From an uncultured Bacilli bacterium (GTDB taxonomy: Bacteria > Bacillota_I > Bacilli_A > RF39 > UBA660), in NCBI GenBank assembly GCA_934130005.1, contig CAKOXD010000007.1, positions 1 through 64,000 on the forward strand: 64,000 nt of DNA, in the 5' to 3' direction. The notes under the pieces were generated by a model. That model was given only the letters and a program-made list of their open reading frames with translations. It searched no databases and was not told the origin of the DNA. Below are positions 1 through 8,815 of the stretch, in pieces. Numbering within the stretch: the first letter of the stretch is position 1; each line of letters opens with the position of its first letter. Position numbers and translations under genes: made by a program.

Positions 1-107
1 GTTTTAAATATGATATTGTACCAGAGGTAACTTTTAAGTATGAAAATAGAAATTTAGCAAGAAATCCTTATGGTAGAAAAGGCAAAAATCAGTATAGTAA
101 AGATTAA
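1..107 (+). CDS. C-terminal end of an unidentified protein (cut by window edge)
   Basis: An open frame enters from the left edge (first full codon at base 3) and stops at TAA 105-107. The 34 visible residues are basic and polar, ending in RKGKNQYSKD. They show no motif I recognise. A strong terminator hairpin follows at once, which supports this being the real end of a transcribed gene. Its function cannot be read from this fragment. Confidence 0.5.
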   Translation, partial: FKYDIVPEVTFKYENRNLARNPYGRKGKNQYSKD

Positions 108-110
108 TAT

Positions 111-149
111 AGGCTCTAACTAGTTATCTAGTTAGGGCTTATTTTTTGT
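111..149 (+). terminator. Rho-independent terminator
   Basis: Arms 111-123 and 128-140 pair over about 13 bp with two wobble or mismatched positions, with a four-base loop, followed by a T-rich run (142-149). It ends the gene entering from the left. Confidence 0.8.
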
Positions 150-228
150 TTTCTGATATATTTATGGTTTTTTACGGATTTTATGTTTTATAATAGTAAT
201 TAATAAATTTAAGAAAGGAGTGACTACA

Positions 229-447
229 TTGAGCAATAATGAGATATATGATTATGCTACATTTGTTAGAGAAGTAAATAGATATGCTGAACAACAAAGA
301 AATAATAGTAATCAAAAAGTATTTAAAGCTTTACAAGATACGATTAAAACACTAGATTCAATGAATAAGTTAAATCAAGAAGAAGCAAATATGTATCTTC
401 AAATATTATTTGCATCACTTACTGCATCAAATATAAAAAAAAATTAA
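229..447 (+). CDS. Small hypothetical protein, 72 aa
   Basis: I place the start at TTG 229 because AAGGAG at 215-220 lies eight bases upstream; a GTG at 220 overlaps that ribosome-binding site and is unlikely. The product is a hydrophilic, probably helical protein without membrane segment, cysteines or a family motif I know. It sits alone between a terminator and the truncated amidase. The function is unknown. The good ribosome-binding site and complete frame favour a real gene. Confidence 0.6.
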   Translation: MSNNEIYDYATFVREVNRYAEQQRNNSNQKVFKALQDTIKTLDSMNKLNQEEANMYLQILFASLTASNIKKN

Positions 448-535
448 TCATGCAAAGTGAACGCACCTATATTAAATTCACAAAAAAATTGACCTCTGCA
501 AAGCCTTATAAATCAAGGGCTATTTGCAGTTATAA

Positions 536-1663
536 TGGATAATAAACAATTGTGGTGGTGATGGTGCTGAAGTAATTTATGCACTTAGAAATAATAGTAA
601 TCTTGCTAACCTAATTTTAGATAATTTAGAAGAAGCAGGTCAAAACCCAAGAAAAGCATATCAACGAAGATTACCAAGTGATACATCAAAAGATTACTAC
701 TTTATTCATAGAAATACAGGCGTAACAGAACCAGTAATTGTTGAATATGGATTTTTAGATAGTACAGGAGATGACGTATCTCAATTAAAAAATAATTGGC
801 AAAATCTTACTGAAGCTGTTGTAAAAGCATTAGCTGAATATACAAATACGCCATATGATAAAGGAGTTTCAAATACATATACAGTAAAAAGTGGAGATAC
901 TTTATGGAGCATAGCTAGAAAATATAATATAACAGTAAATGATTTAAAGAAACTAAATAATTTAACATCAAATTCATTAAGAATAGGTCAAGTATTAATA
1001 GTAAATGAACAAGAAGTAGAAGAACCATCAACAGATACATATATTGTAAAGAGTGGAGATACTCTATATAGTATTGCAAATAGATATGGTATGACAGTAA
1101 ATGATTTAAAAACATTAAATAATTTAACATCTAATACATTGAGTGTAGGTCAAATTCTTAAAGTTAAAAATCAAGAAAATGATACAGATAATGAAGATTA
1201 TATCGTATACACAATAAAAAGTGGAGATACTTTATATAGAATAGCTCAAGCTTATAATGTAACACCAAATCAAATAATGAGTTTTAATAATCTAAATAGT
1301 ACAGTTTTAACAGTTGGAAATACACTTAAAATACCACTTTCTAAAATAGAAGAGGAAGAAGAAGAAATAGAATATGTTAATTATACTGTAAAAAGAGGAG
1401 ATTCATTATATAGTATAGCAAGAAGCTATGGAGTTTCAGTTAGTGATATAATGTCTTTAAATAAATTAAATAGCAATTTACTTAGTGTAGGTCAAACTTT
1501 AAAAATACCATTATCAGAAACAATTGATGAAACATATGTAGTAAAAAGTGGTGATTCATTATACAGTATAGCAAGAAGATATAATACAACAGTTGATCAA
1601 ATAAAACAAAAAAATAATTTGACTAGTAATATACTTAGTATAGGTCAAATATTAAAAATATAA
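536..1663 (+). pseudogene. 5'-truncated N-acetylmuramoyl-L-alanine amidase with five LysM repeats
   Basis: The frame is open from 536 (in-frame TAA at 533-535) to 1663, but has no usable ATG, GTG or TTG before ATG 1091, which lies inside a LysM repeat and lacks a ribosome-binding site. Residues encoded from about 551 to 860 match the second half of an Amidase_3 zinc amidase: GGDGAEVIYALRNN, FIHRNTG and the EPVIVEYGFLDS strand carrying the catalytic-type Glu. The amino-terminal part with the first zinc ligands is missing. Five LysM repeats follow (about 877-1005, 1036-1167, 1198-1335, 1375-1512, 1528-1659), each beginning near YxVKSGDTLYSIA and ending in a VGQxLKI strand, so the intact protein would have bound peptidoglycan. 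The simplest reading is loss of the 5' third by deletion or frame damage between 450 and 540. The alternative is an assembly or sequencing error there. Confidence 0.75.
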
Positions 1664-1696
1664 TTATTAGCATAAAAAAGCTAATAATTTTTTTAT
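1662..1696 (+). terminator. Rho-independent terminator
   Basis: A 9 bp perfect stem (1662-1670 with 1681-1689) is followed by a run of T. It lies in the tail-to-tail gap with the hydrolase on the other strand and could serve both. Confidence 0.8.
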
Positions 1697-1710
1697 AAAA
1701 AAAAGAAATA

Positions 1711-2136
1711 TCAATGTATTTCTTTACAAACACCTGAATCTGGAATATAAAAACAATGGCTTTTATATCTACCAGACAATGCTTGATCATACCAAATACT
1801 TTTACATACCTCTCCAGTTTTAGGAGCATAAAACCATAAAGCATTAGTAGCAGGATAATAATATTCTCCTTTTATGATTCTATCGGCTAGATTTCTTTCT
1901 ATAGTGGTAGGATTACCATAAAACAAAGAACCGTTTGTTCCCGAAAATTGATTTGGCTGAAAAATTACATCACTAATACTATCAACATTTTTAAAAGTGA
2001 GACAATTAGCAAGTGCTCTGTTAACCACAACATTACCAACCATAAGCATACCAAGATTTCCTTCTCCAATAGCTTCTGCTCTCATTATTCTTGCTAATAA
2101 ATCCCTTTCTTTACTTGTATATTTAATTATTCCCAT
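1711..2136 (-). CDS. SleB/CwlJ-type cell wall hydrolase
   Basis: This is a 141-residue protein of the Hydrolase_2 (SleB) family, whose members cleave peptidoglycan and in spore formers degrade the cortex during germination. The family core is visible: ARIMRAEAIGEGNLGMLMVG with the catalytic-type Glu, then VVNRALAN, QFSG and ALWFYAPKTGE near the end. It has no signal peptide or binding repeats, so it is a bare catalytic domain, like CwlJ in size. It is convergent with the LysM gene and adjacent to tRNA-Trp. With the gerK operon at 21.2-24.9 kb it suggests germination, but vegetative wall turnover is an alternative. Confidence 0.85.
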   Translation of the reverse strand: MGIIKYTSKERDLLARIMRAEAIGEGNLGMLMVGNVVVNRALANCLTFKNVDSISDVIFQPNQFSGTNGSLFYGNPTTIERNLADRIIKGEYYYPATNALWFYAPKTGEVCKSIWYDQALSGRYKSHCFYIPDSGVCKEIH

Positions 2137-2220
2137 TTATCACCTTATGTAGTAAATATCAAAAAAAATAAATAAAATATTGAATTATAAATCAATTCAT
2201 GATATAATTTATTTGTTCTT

Positions 2221-2294
2221 AGGGGTGTAGTTAAATGGTATAATAATGGTCTCCAAAACCACTGTTGGGAGTTCGATTCTCTCCACCCCTGCCA
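2221..2294 (+). tRNA. tRNA-Trp (CCA)
   Basis: The acceptor stem AGGGGTG pairs with CACCCCT. The seven-base anticodon loop CTCCAAA gives anticodon CCA, the T-loop TTCGATT is present, and the encoded 3' CCA ends at 2294. TGG is the tryptophan codon, and TGA serves as stop elsewhere in the window. Confidence 0.95.
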
Positions 2295-2321
2295 TTTTGA
2301 AATTACACATATGTGTTTATA

Positions 2322-2348
2322 AAATCTAATTTATATTAGATTTTTTTT
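2322..2348 (+). terminator. Terminator after tRNA-Trp
   Basis: A perfect 9 bp stem (2322-2330 with 2335-2343) with loop TTAT runs into a stretch of T. Confidence 0.85.
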
Positions 2349-2389
2349 ACTACATAAATCCTTTCCTTAATATTATATGCTTATAGATA

Positions 2390-2411
2390 ATAAAAAAGAC
2401 ATAATGTCTTT
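2390..2411 (-). terminator. Terminator of the DUF4173 gene
   Basis: On the minus strand the short stem AAGACAT/ATGTCTT overlaps the stop codon of the membrane-protein gene and is followed by six T (A run 2392-2397 on the plus strand). Confidence 0.65.
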
Positions 2412-3621
2412 AGTTTATTAAATTAATGAATGATTCATTGCATAAGTACAAATTTAATATATAAGTTATTATAATTATAACTGTAAATGTAATACCCTCA
2501 TAATGCTTTAACTTATATAAAATCTTTTTTATCAATAATCCAAATAAAATCAATTCCATTGTAATAAATAAAATCACTTGCAATCTCAAAATAGTGAATC
2601 CATATTCATTTATATATAAGAACATTCTATAATATGAATTAAATATTAAGAATATAGAAAATGCTATTAATAAAAGTAGAAGATTTTTAATAAATTTATT
2701 TTTATTTACTATATCTGTTTTATATAGATAATAAATAATAATACCAAAATTTATTGAAGTAACAATTAATAATTGAAAGAAACCTTCTCTAGCATATCTA
2801 GAATAAGTATAAGAAATTGGAATTTTTAAAAAATTATTTGTTATTTTAGATATTTCTGATATTAAGAATAAAACAAATACAGAGTTTATTATAATTAATA
2901 TAGTTTTTGTTATAATATCGTTTACTTCTTTTTTATTAGGTAAATTGAATTCAAAATCTTTATTTTTTAATACATTTATAAAAATAGCAAATATAGATGT
3001 AAAAGATATTATAAATGGAAAAATTAAATTAGAAAATATAAAATTAATATTGAAATTATCAAAAAATATATTAAATATATTATATATTAGTTTACCAAAG
3101 TATTTATCGGCATCTCCAAGTAAAAAAAGTAATATTAGTGCTATTGGAATACCTATAACACATCCTATAATAATAGATGATAATTTATTATTATTTTTTT
3201 CCTTAAACTTAATATAACTTAAATTACTAAATAAATTACTAGGAAATAATTTAAATATATTTTTTATTAAATTTATACCAATATAATAATTTTTATTAGT
3301 AAGACTAAATAAAAACATTGAAATTAATATAGGAAGTACAATTAAATTTAAAAAAGCATTACTAAAATCTATTTTAATAACTAAATTACTTATTAAAATC
3401 AAAATAATAGGTATTAAAAATAGATATGATTTTTTATTGATTTCAAGATTATTTTTTTTAATTAAAATAATGTTATTTATTATTAAAATTGATAAAGGAA
3501 CAACTACTATTTCATTATAATTTCCTAAATTAAATAAATCTATTAAAGTAATAATAAGTGCGGATATTATACAAGTAAAAGTTATTAAATTTAGGTTATA
3601 TTTTTTTATATTTTCATTCAT
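2410..3621 (-). CDS. DUF4173/DUF4153-type polytopic membrane protein
   Basis: A 403-residue integral membrane protein with about ten hydrophobic segments. It carries the conserved stretches of the DUF4173 family: a GDADKYF-like segment after a long helix, YSRYAREGFFQLLIVTSINF, and LRLQVILFITMELILFG. The biochemical role of the family is unknown. I prefer the ATG at 3621, because AAGGTGAT lies just upstream; the ATG at 3636 precedes that ribosome-binding site. The start overlaps the end of the XRE regulator gene by eight bases, so DUF2975, XRE regulator and this gene form one translationally coupled operon. Confidence 0.8.
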   Translation of the reverse strand: MNENIKKYNLNLITFTCIISALIITLIDLFNLGNYNEIVVVPLSILIINNIILIKKNNLEINKKSYLFLIPIILILISNLVIKIDFSNAFLNLIVLPILISMFLFSLTNKNYYIGINLIKNIFKLFPSNLFSNLSYIKFKEKNNNKLSSIIIGCVIGIPIALILLFLLGDADKYFGKLIYNIFNIFFDNFNINFIFSNLIFPFIISFTSIFAIFINVLKNKDFEFNLPNKKEVNDIITKTILIIINSVFVLFLISEISKITNNFLKIPISYTYSRYAREGFFQLLIVTSINFGIIIYYLYKTDIVNKNKFIKNLLLLLIAFSIFLIFNSYYRMFLYINEYGFTILRLQVILFITMELILFGLLIKKILYKLKHYEGITFTVIIIITYILNLYLCNESFINLIN

Positions 3622-3826
3622 TTGTATCACCTTCATATTCTAAAATATCACCTGGTTGACAATTAAGAGCTTTACATATTGCTTCTAGTGTAGTAAATCT
3701 TATAGCTTTTGCCTTATTTGTTTTTAATATAGATAAATTTGTAGTAGTTATATTTGTTTTTTCACTAAGTTCATTAAGACTTATTTTTCTTTTAGCCATC
3801 ATTACATCTAAATTAACAATTATCAT
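3614..3826 (-). CDS. XRE-family helix-turn-helix regulator (YozG-like)
   Basis: A 70-residue, single-domain DNA-binding protein of the short Cro/C1 class. The helix-turn-helix runs from about residue 16 to 55 (ISLNELSEKTNITTTNLSIL, then the TTLEAICKALNCQPGDILEY signature typical of YozG-like regulators). Its start ATG overlaps the stop of the upstream DUF2975 gene as ATGA. Short regulators of this kind are commonly paired with DUF2975 membrane proteins, so this probably controls its own operon. The target and signal are unknown. Confidence 0.9.
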   Translation of the reverse strand: MIIVNLDVMMAKRKISLNELSEKTNITTTNLSILKTNKAKAIRFTTLEAICKALNCQPGDILEYEGDTNE

Positions 3827-4275
3827 ATTGTATAGTCAACTTCTTCCTTATAGTTTATAGCACATTTAAATACTTGACTTAACACATAAAAACTTAAACT
3901 TGCTATAAAAGTAACTACAATCATAGCTAATGATAAAATAGTTGGAATAAAGATAACTTTAATCGCTATTATAATTGCTAGTAACATAAATATACAAGCT
4001 ATTATTTTTAAATATTTAACGGTTTCTATTTTAAATGGTGTATCTTTATATATGGTATTAAAAATTTTAATTAAGAAAAATATAATACTTAAACTTAATA
4101 TGTAACAAGTATAAAAAGCAATTTTATAATAAATGGAATGATCATTAAATAAATCAACATATTTATCACTTAATAGATTATATAAATCTGGTATAAAGAA
4201 CAAGCAAATTGTACCTGTTATAAATAACAAATATAAAATTATTGTAATTAAATTACCTATAAAACTTTTTTTCAT
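3823..4275 (-). CDS. DUF2975 family membrane protein
   Basis: A 150-residue protein with four predicted membrane helices (about residues 8-30, 47-70, 88-108 and 114-140), matching the size and layout of DUF2975. These proteins are typically encoded next to a short XRE regulator, as here, which suggests a membrane partner or sensor for that regulator; this is inference. It is the promoter-proximal gene of the three-gene minus-strand operon and is divergent from the metal exporter at 4441. Confidence 0.8.
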   Translation of the reverse strand: MKKSFIGNLITIILYLLFITGTICLFFIPDLYNLLSDKYVDLFNDHSIYYKIAFYTCYILSLSIIFFLIKIFNTIYKDTPFKIETVKYLKIIACIFMLLAIIIAIKVIFIPTILSLAMIVVTFIASLSFYVLSQVFKCAINYKEEVDYTI

Positions 4276-4378
4276 AATGTCACCTCGATTTAATTATATG
4301 TTTAATTTTATTAAATGTCAATATATATTTTATGATTATCATAAAATATATTATAAAAATAGTAAAAAAAAATTTATG

Positions 4379-4407
4379 TTGATATATCCTTTATAATATG
4401 ATATTAT
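4379..4407 (+). promoter_or_regulatory. Promoter of the metal exporter-Fur operon
   Basis: -35 TTGATA (4379-4384), 17 bp spacer, -10 TATTAT (4402-4407). It directly precedes a perfect palindrome, the expected place for a repressor site. Confidence 0.6.
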
Positions 4408-4409
4408 AT

Positions 4410-4430
4410 AAATGCAAAAAAATTGCATTT
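4410..4430 (+). promoter_or_regulatory. Candidate Fur-type operator
   Basis: A perfect inverted repeat AAATGCAA-N5-TTGCATTT sits between the -10 element and the ribosome-binding site (AGGAGG, 4431-4436). Since the second gene of the operon is a Fur-family regulator, an autoregulatory metal-dependent operator is likely. This is inference from position and symmetry. Confidence 0.55.
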
Positions 4431-4440
4431 AGGAGGATTT

Positions 4441-5283
4441 ATGTTAGATATTATATTAGATACAGTTAAAGATTCAGTAAAAATATTACCATTTTTATTT
4501 ATAACTTTTTTGATTATGGAATTTTTTGAACATAAATTATCAAATAAAAGTAAAGAAAAACTAGAAAAATCTGGTAAATTTGGACCTTTATTAGGAGGGA
4601 TATTTGGAGCTTTTCCTCAGTGTGGATTTAGTGTTGCGGCTACTAATTTATATGTAGCACGCATTATAACTCTTGGAACACTTATTGCTGTTTATTTATC
4701 AACATCTGATGAAATGTTACCAATTTTATTATCTAAGGGAGCTTCATTTACTTTAATTTTGAAATTTGTTTTTATTAAAATTCTAATAGGAATAATTTTT
4801 GGATTCATAATTGATCTTATATTTAAAAAGAAATTAGAAGCTGATCATATACATGAAATATGTGATGATGATCATTGTGATTGTGATCATGGTATTATAA
4901 AATCGAGTATTAAACATACATTAAATATATTCATATTTTTACTTGTTATTTCATTTCTATTAAATTTTGTTATGGCATATTATGGTGAAGATAAATTAAG
5001 AAGTTTACTTTTAGATAATAATATTTTTAGTCCATTTATTTCAAGTTTAATAGGATTAATACCAAATTGCGGTGCAAGCGTTATTATAACTGAGCTTTAT
5101 TTAAGTAATGTTATTTCGTTTGGCTCAGCACTATCCGGTCTTCTTACTGGTAGTGGTGTCGCTATACTTGTTTTATTTAGAGTAAATCATAATATAAAAG
5201 AAAATTTAAAAATTTTATCTTTAATTTATTTTATAGGAGTATTTTGTGGAATTATAATTAATTTGTTAGGTATAAATATATGA
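4441..5283 (+). CDS. ArsP_2-like putative heavy-metal/manganese exporter
   Basis: A 280-residue polytopic membrane protein resembling the putative manganese/heavy-metal exporter family (ArsP_2, PF11449). Two homologous halves each carry a short loop: GAFPQCGFSVAATNLYVARI in the first and GLIPNCGASVIITELYLSNV in the second, a repeat typical of inverted-topology transporters. The linker (about residues 136-152) is rich in His, Cys and Asp (DHIHEICDDDHCDCDHG), a likely metal-binding loop. The start is ATG 4441 after AGGAGG. The stop overlaps the fur start as ATGA, so export and sensing are translationally coupled. The metal itself cannot be read from the sequence; Mn, Zn or Fe are the candidates. 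Confidence 0.75.
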   Translation: MLDIILDTVKDSVKILPFLFITFLIMEFFEHKLSNKSKEKLEKSGKFGPLLGGIFGAFPQCGFSVAATNLYVARIITLGTLIAVYLSTSDEMLPILLSKGASFTLILKFVFIKILIGIIFGFIIDLIFKKKLEADHIHEICDDDHCDCDHGIIKSSIKHTLNIFIFLLVISFLLNFVMAYYGEDKLRSLLLDNNIFSPFISSLIGLIPNCGASVIITELYLSNVISFGSALSGLLTGSGVAILVLFRVNHNIKENLKILSLIYFIGVFCGIIINLLGINI

Positions 5284-5657
5284 TAGAAGAATATTTTAAA
5301 GAAAAAAATATTAAATTAACTAAACAAAGAAAATTAATTTTTGATATTATTGATGAATATGATGAAGTAACTTTTAAAGATATTAAAAATAAGTGTAATA
5401 ATGAAATGAATAATTCTACAATATATAGAATAATAGAATTATTTTTAGATAACAATATAATTGTTAAAACTTTAAATGATGAAATTTATTATTCTATAAA
5501 TAAAAATGAACATAAACATTATATATATTGTGTAAAATGCCATAAAAAGACTTTAATAAATATATGTCCTATAGATAGTATAAAAAATACTGGTTACAAG
5601 GTTCTTTCACATCAGATTCAAATTAATGGTATATGTAGTGATTGTCAAAAAAAATAA
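5280..5657 (+). CDS. Fur-family metalloregulator
   Basis: A 125-residue protein of the Fur/Zur/PerR family. The N-terminal winged helix begins with LTKQRKLIFDII and contains the recognition-helix region STIYRIIELFLDNNII. The C-terminal part has the histidine cluster NEHKHYIYC and two CxxC pairs (CVKC and CSDC), the structural zinc site. It is shorter than most Fur proteins (about 140-150). Coupled to the exporter gene, it probably represses this operon through the palindrome at 4410-4430. Whether it senses Zn, Mn, Fe or peroxide cannot be decided here. Confidence 0.85.
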   Translation: MIEEYFKEKNIKLTKQRKLIFDIIDEYDEVTFKDIKNKCNNEMNNSTIYRIIELFLDNNIIVKTLNDEIYYSINKNEHKHYIYCVKCHKKTLINICPIDSIKNTGYKVLSHQIQINGICSDCQKK

Positions 5658-5680
5658 AGGCTTTAAACCTTTATTTTATT
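5650..5680. terminator. Bidirectional terminator between fur-type gene and ppaC
   Basis: Stem AAATAAAGG (5652-5660) with CCTTTATTT (5668-5676), flanked by A on the left and T on the right, so it can act on both converging transcripts. Confidence 0.75.
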
Positions 5681-7287
5681 ATATCCATAATATTTGGAAC
5701 AAGTTGTTTTTTACGAGATACACATCCATCTAAATAATAACCTTGACTAATATCTTTAATATTGAATGCTAAAGCTATTTGTTCTTCATTATCTTTTGTA
5801 TAGAATATATATGAACCATTTTTAATAATATCAGTAACACATAATAATACTAATTCACAATCTTTATTTACTTTTATTTCTTCAATTAATTCTATATATT
5901 TATCTTTTTCTTTTAAAATTTCTTCATAGTTTAATGTAAATACTTGTGATACAGCAAATTTTTTATCATCAACTGGGAAAATTTTAATATCTTCATTAAC
6001 AATTTCCTCTTTTGTTTTTCCTTCTAATGAAGTACCAGCTTTAAACATTTCATTAGCGTATTCATTGTAATCAAAATTAATTATACGAGCTAAGTCTTTT
6101 ACAATAAATTTATCTAATTCAGTTGTTGTAGGACTAGTAAGTGCAAGAGTATCTGATAATATTCCAGATATCATAAGTCCAGCTATTTCTCTTGGTATTT
6201 CTATTTTACTTTCTTTAAATAAAGAATATATAATAGTATTAGTACTACCTACAGTCATATTTCTAAAGTTAATTGGTTGATTTGTTGTTAAATCACCAAT
6301 CTTATGATGATCAACTATTTCTAGTATTTCAGCTTCATCTAATCCAAGTGCACTTTGTTCTGCTTCATTATGATCTACTAAAATACATTTTTTTCTATTT
6401 TTTTCTGTTATTTCTGTTATTCTAATTAGTCCATGACAAATTCCTTTTTTATTTATTATTGGATAGTTATTATGTCCCAATTTGCTACTTTTGATTAAGA
6501 AATCATCATAATAGTCATTTTCATCAAATGTTTCTATAGGTTCATCAGTTATTAAATTTTTGATATAGTTTGATAGTCCTATTAATTTAGCTGTATGGAA
6601 ACTATCTAGTGGAGTTCTTATAATATTAACTTTATTTTTTTTAGCAATTTCTATATGTTCTTCTTTTATTTCATTATCTCCAACTATAATTAAAAGTTTT
6701 ATTCCACTATTAACTGCATATTCTATAACACTATGTCTATCACCAACTATAAGTATAGTTTTATTATCAAGTTTTAAATTTTCTAAAAATGTTGTACTTT
6801 TATAAGTAGCTGCTAAAATATTACCTTCTATTTCATCATCAAATTTAACTAATGTTTTCGCATTTAATACTTTAGTTAAATTATCAAATGAAGTATTTAT
6901 TAATGTTTGATCACTATTTAGCAATTCTTTAAAAATAGTTTTAATAGTTACTAATCCTTTAAATTTTTTATTTTCATCAACAATTGGAATACCTGTAATA
7001 TTTTTTTCCATTAAGAAATTATATACATCTGATATTGAAGTGTTTTCATTTAAAAAATAATTTCTATGATAGTTTAAATCTTTTAATTGTAATTTAACAT
7101 CATTTAAATAAGTAGGTTCTTTAACTTTAAAATAATCTAGAACAAATTTTGTTTCTTTATTTATTGGACCTAATACTCTAGGTTCTGTATTATAACCTAA
7201 TTTATTTTTTAAATAAGAAAGTGCTATAGCAGACGTAACTGTATCTGTATCTGGTTTTTTATGTCCAAATATGAATATTTTATCCAT
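5671..7287 (-). CDS. ppaC: Manganese-dependent inorganic pyrophosphatase with CBS and DRTGG domains
   Basis: A 538-residue DHH-family pyrophosphatase (PPi to 2 phosphate). The N-terminal DHH motifs are GHKKPDTDTVTSA at the start, then VDHNE and IVDHHKIGD. Between the DHH halves lies a regulatory insert: a CBS repeat (about 70-120), a DRTGG-like domain (about 120-245) and a second CBS repeat (about 250-300). The DHHA2 domain closes the protein, ending near GCVSRKKQLVPNI. This matches the CBS-type Family II enzymes of Clostridia and related groups, where adenine nucleotides tune activity. GAGGTGAG precedes the ATG. It is transcribed alone, convergent with the Fur-type gene. Confidence 0.92.
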   Translation of the reverse strand: MDKIFIFGHKKPDTDTVTSAIALSYLKNKLGYNTEPRVLGPINKETKFVLDYFKVKEPTYLNDVKLQLKDLNYHRNYFLNENTSISDVYNFLMEKNITGIPIVDENKKFKGLVTIKTIFKELLNSDQTLINTSFDNLTKVLNAKTLVKFDDEIEGNILAATYKSTTFLENLKLDNKTILIVGDRHSVIEYAVNSGIKLLIIVGDNEIKEEHIEIAKKNKVNIIRTPLDSFHTAKLIGLSNYIKNLITDEPIETFDENDYYDDFLIKSSKLGHNNYPIINKKGICHGLIRITEITEKNRKKCILVDHNEAEQSALGLDEAEILEIVDHHKIGDLTTNQPINFRNMTVGSTNTIIYSLFKESKIEIPREIAGLMISGILSDTLALTSPTTTELDKFIVKDLARIINFDYNEYANEMFKAGTSLEGKTKEEIVNEDIKIFPVDDKKFAVSQVFTLNYEEILKEKDKYIELIEEIKVNKDCELVLLCVTDIIKNGSYIFYTKDNEEQIALAFNIKDISQGYYLDGCVSRKKQLVPNIMDIIK

Positions 7288-7447
7288 TATCTCACCTCAT
7301 TTTTATAGACTTAACTATTATAAAGCAAAATATTAATAAAATAAATAAAAAAGTGAAAAAAATTTCAAATTTGTCGTAATTTTACATTATAAATTATAGT
7401 TATTTTATAAAAATATTTATACATACTAATAAATAGGTGTATGTTAT

Positions 7448-8815
7448 ATGAAAAAAATTATAATTTTTATAGTCTTAGTTTTATTTATATTTTATCCAAG
7501 AATTAAAATAAATAATCAAAATATGGATTTAAAAGTATTTAATAATTATATAGAACCTGGTTTTAAAGCTTATAATTTATTATTTGATTTTAGTGATAAA
7601 GTAAAAATAAATAGTAATTTAAATAATAAAAAAATAGGTACTTATAAAATTGAATATAGTTATAAGTTTCTGTTTTTAGAATTTAAAAGGGTAAGAATAG
7701 TTAATGTAGTTGATAGAGAAAAGCCTATAATTAAAATTGATAATAAAGAAAAAATATGCAAAAATTCTAATTTAAATAGTTTAATATTATCAGCTAATGA
7801 TAATTATGATGGTGATTTAAAAAATAAAGTAGTAAGCTATTTAAAAAAGGATAAATTGGTTTATGAATTAGTAGATTCATCAAAAAATAAAAAAATTATA
7901 ACTAAAAAAATATCGTTTTTAGAAGAAAAGCCAACTATAAAATTAAATGGTAATAATATAGTTTATTTATCTAAAGATACCAACTATACAGAATCAGGAT
8001 ATACCGCATATGATATTTGTGATGGAAATATAACTAATAAAGTAGATATAAAAGGTACAGTTAATACAAGTAGACCTGGTACTTATATTATTAAATATTC
8101 TGTTAAAAATAGTAGTAATAAAATGGCAGATATAACTAGGAAAATTGTTGTATTAGAAAACAAGGTTGATAATTATTCTAAAAATGGAAAAATATATTTA
8201 ACATTTGATGATGGACCAAGTAAAAGTATAACTCCAAAGCTTTTAGAAATATTGAAAGAAGAAAATGTTAAGGCAACATTTTTTGTGACGGGTAAATCTG
8301 ATAGTCTAAATTATTTGATAAAAAAAGAGTATGATAGTGGTCATACAGTCGCACTTCATACTTATAGTCATGATTATAAAAAAATATACATATCAAGTGA
8401 TGCATATTTTAAAGACTTGTATGCAATAAAAAGTAAGGTTAAAAATATTACTGGATATGATTCTAATATTATAAGATTTCCTGGTGGTAGTTCTAATACT
8501 GTAAGTAAAAAGTATAAGAAAGGTATTATGACTTATTTAACTCTAGAAGTAAAGAAAAGGGGATTTATTTATTTTGATTGGAATATTTCAAGTGGAGATG
8601 CAGGCGGTGCTAAAAACAGTAATGAAGTTTATCATAATGTTACTTCTAAACTTAGTAAAAATAAGACAAATATTGTTTTAATGCACGATTATGAAAACAA
8701 TTACAAAACTTTGAATGCTATAAGAGATATAATTAAATTTGGTAAAAAAAATGGGTATACATTTGATGTTATTAGTGATAATACACCATATATAAGGCAT
8801 CAAGTAAATAATTAA
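7448..8815 (+). CDS. Membrane-anchored polysaccharide deacetylase with Ig-like domains
   Basis: A 455-residue exported enzyme. Residues 3-17 form an N-terminal signal anchor. Three Ig-like/DUF5011-type beta domains follow (about 25-95, 95-165 and 165-240; the third has the DICDGNITNKVDIKG signature). Residues about 250-450 are a NodB deacetylase domain with TFDDGP, HTYSHD, RFPGGSSN, FDWNISSGDA and LMHDYE as its five motifs, so the metal triad Asp-His-His is complete. The likely role is removing N-acetyl groups from peptidoglycan or another surface glycan. It ends four bases into the convergent asnB gene. Confidence 0.9.
   Translation: MKKIIIFIVLVLFIFYPRIKINNQNMDLKVFNNYIEPGFKAYNLLFDFSDKVKINSNLNNKKIGTYKIEYSYKFLFLEFKRVRIVNVVDREKPIIKIDNKEKICKNSNLNSLILSANDNYDGDLKNKVVSYLKKDKLVYELVDSSKNKKIITKKISFLEEKPTIKLNGNNIVYLSKDTNYTESGYTAYDICDGNITNKVDIKGTVNTSRPGTYIIKYSVKNSSNKMADITRKIVVLENKVDNYSKNGKIYLTFDDGPSKSITPKLLEILKEENVKATFFVTGKSDSLNYLIKKEYDSGHTVALHTYSHDYKKIYISSDAYFKDLYAIKSKVKNITGYDSNIIRFPGGSSNTVSKKYKKGIMTYLTLEVKKRGFIYFDWNISSGDAGGAKNSNEVYHNVTSKLSKNKTNIVLMHDYENNYKTLNAIRDIIKFGKKNGYTFDVISDNTPYIRHQVNN

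Noticed and set aside
915..1130. Leu-rich minus-strand frame opposite the LysM repeats
   Set aside because: It is the mirror of the LysM coding strand with no ribosome-binding site or homology.
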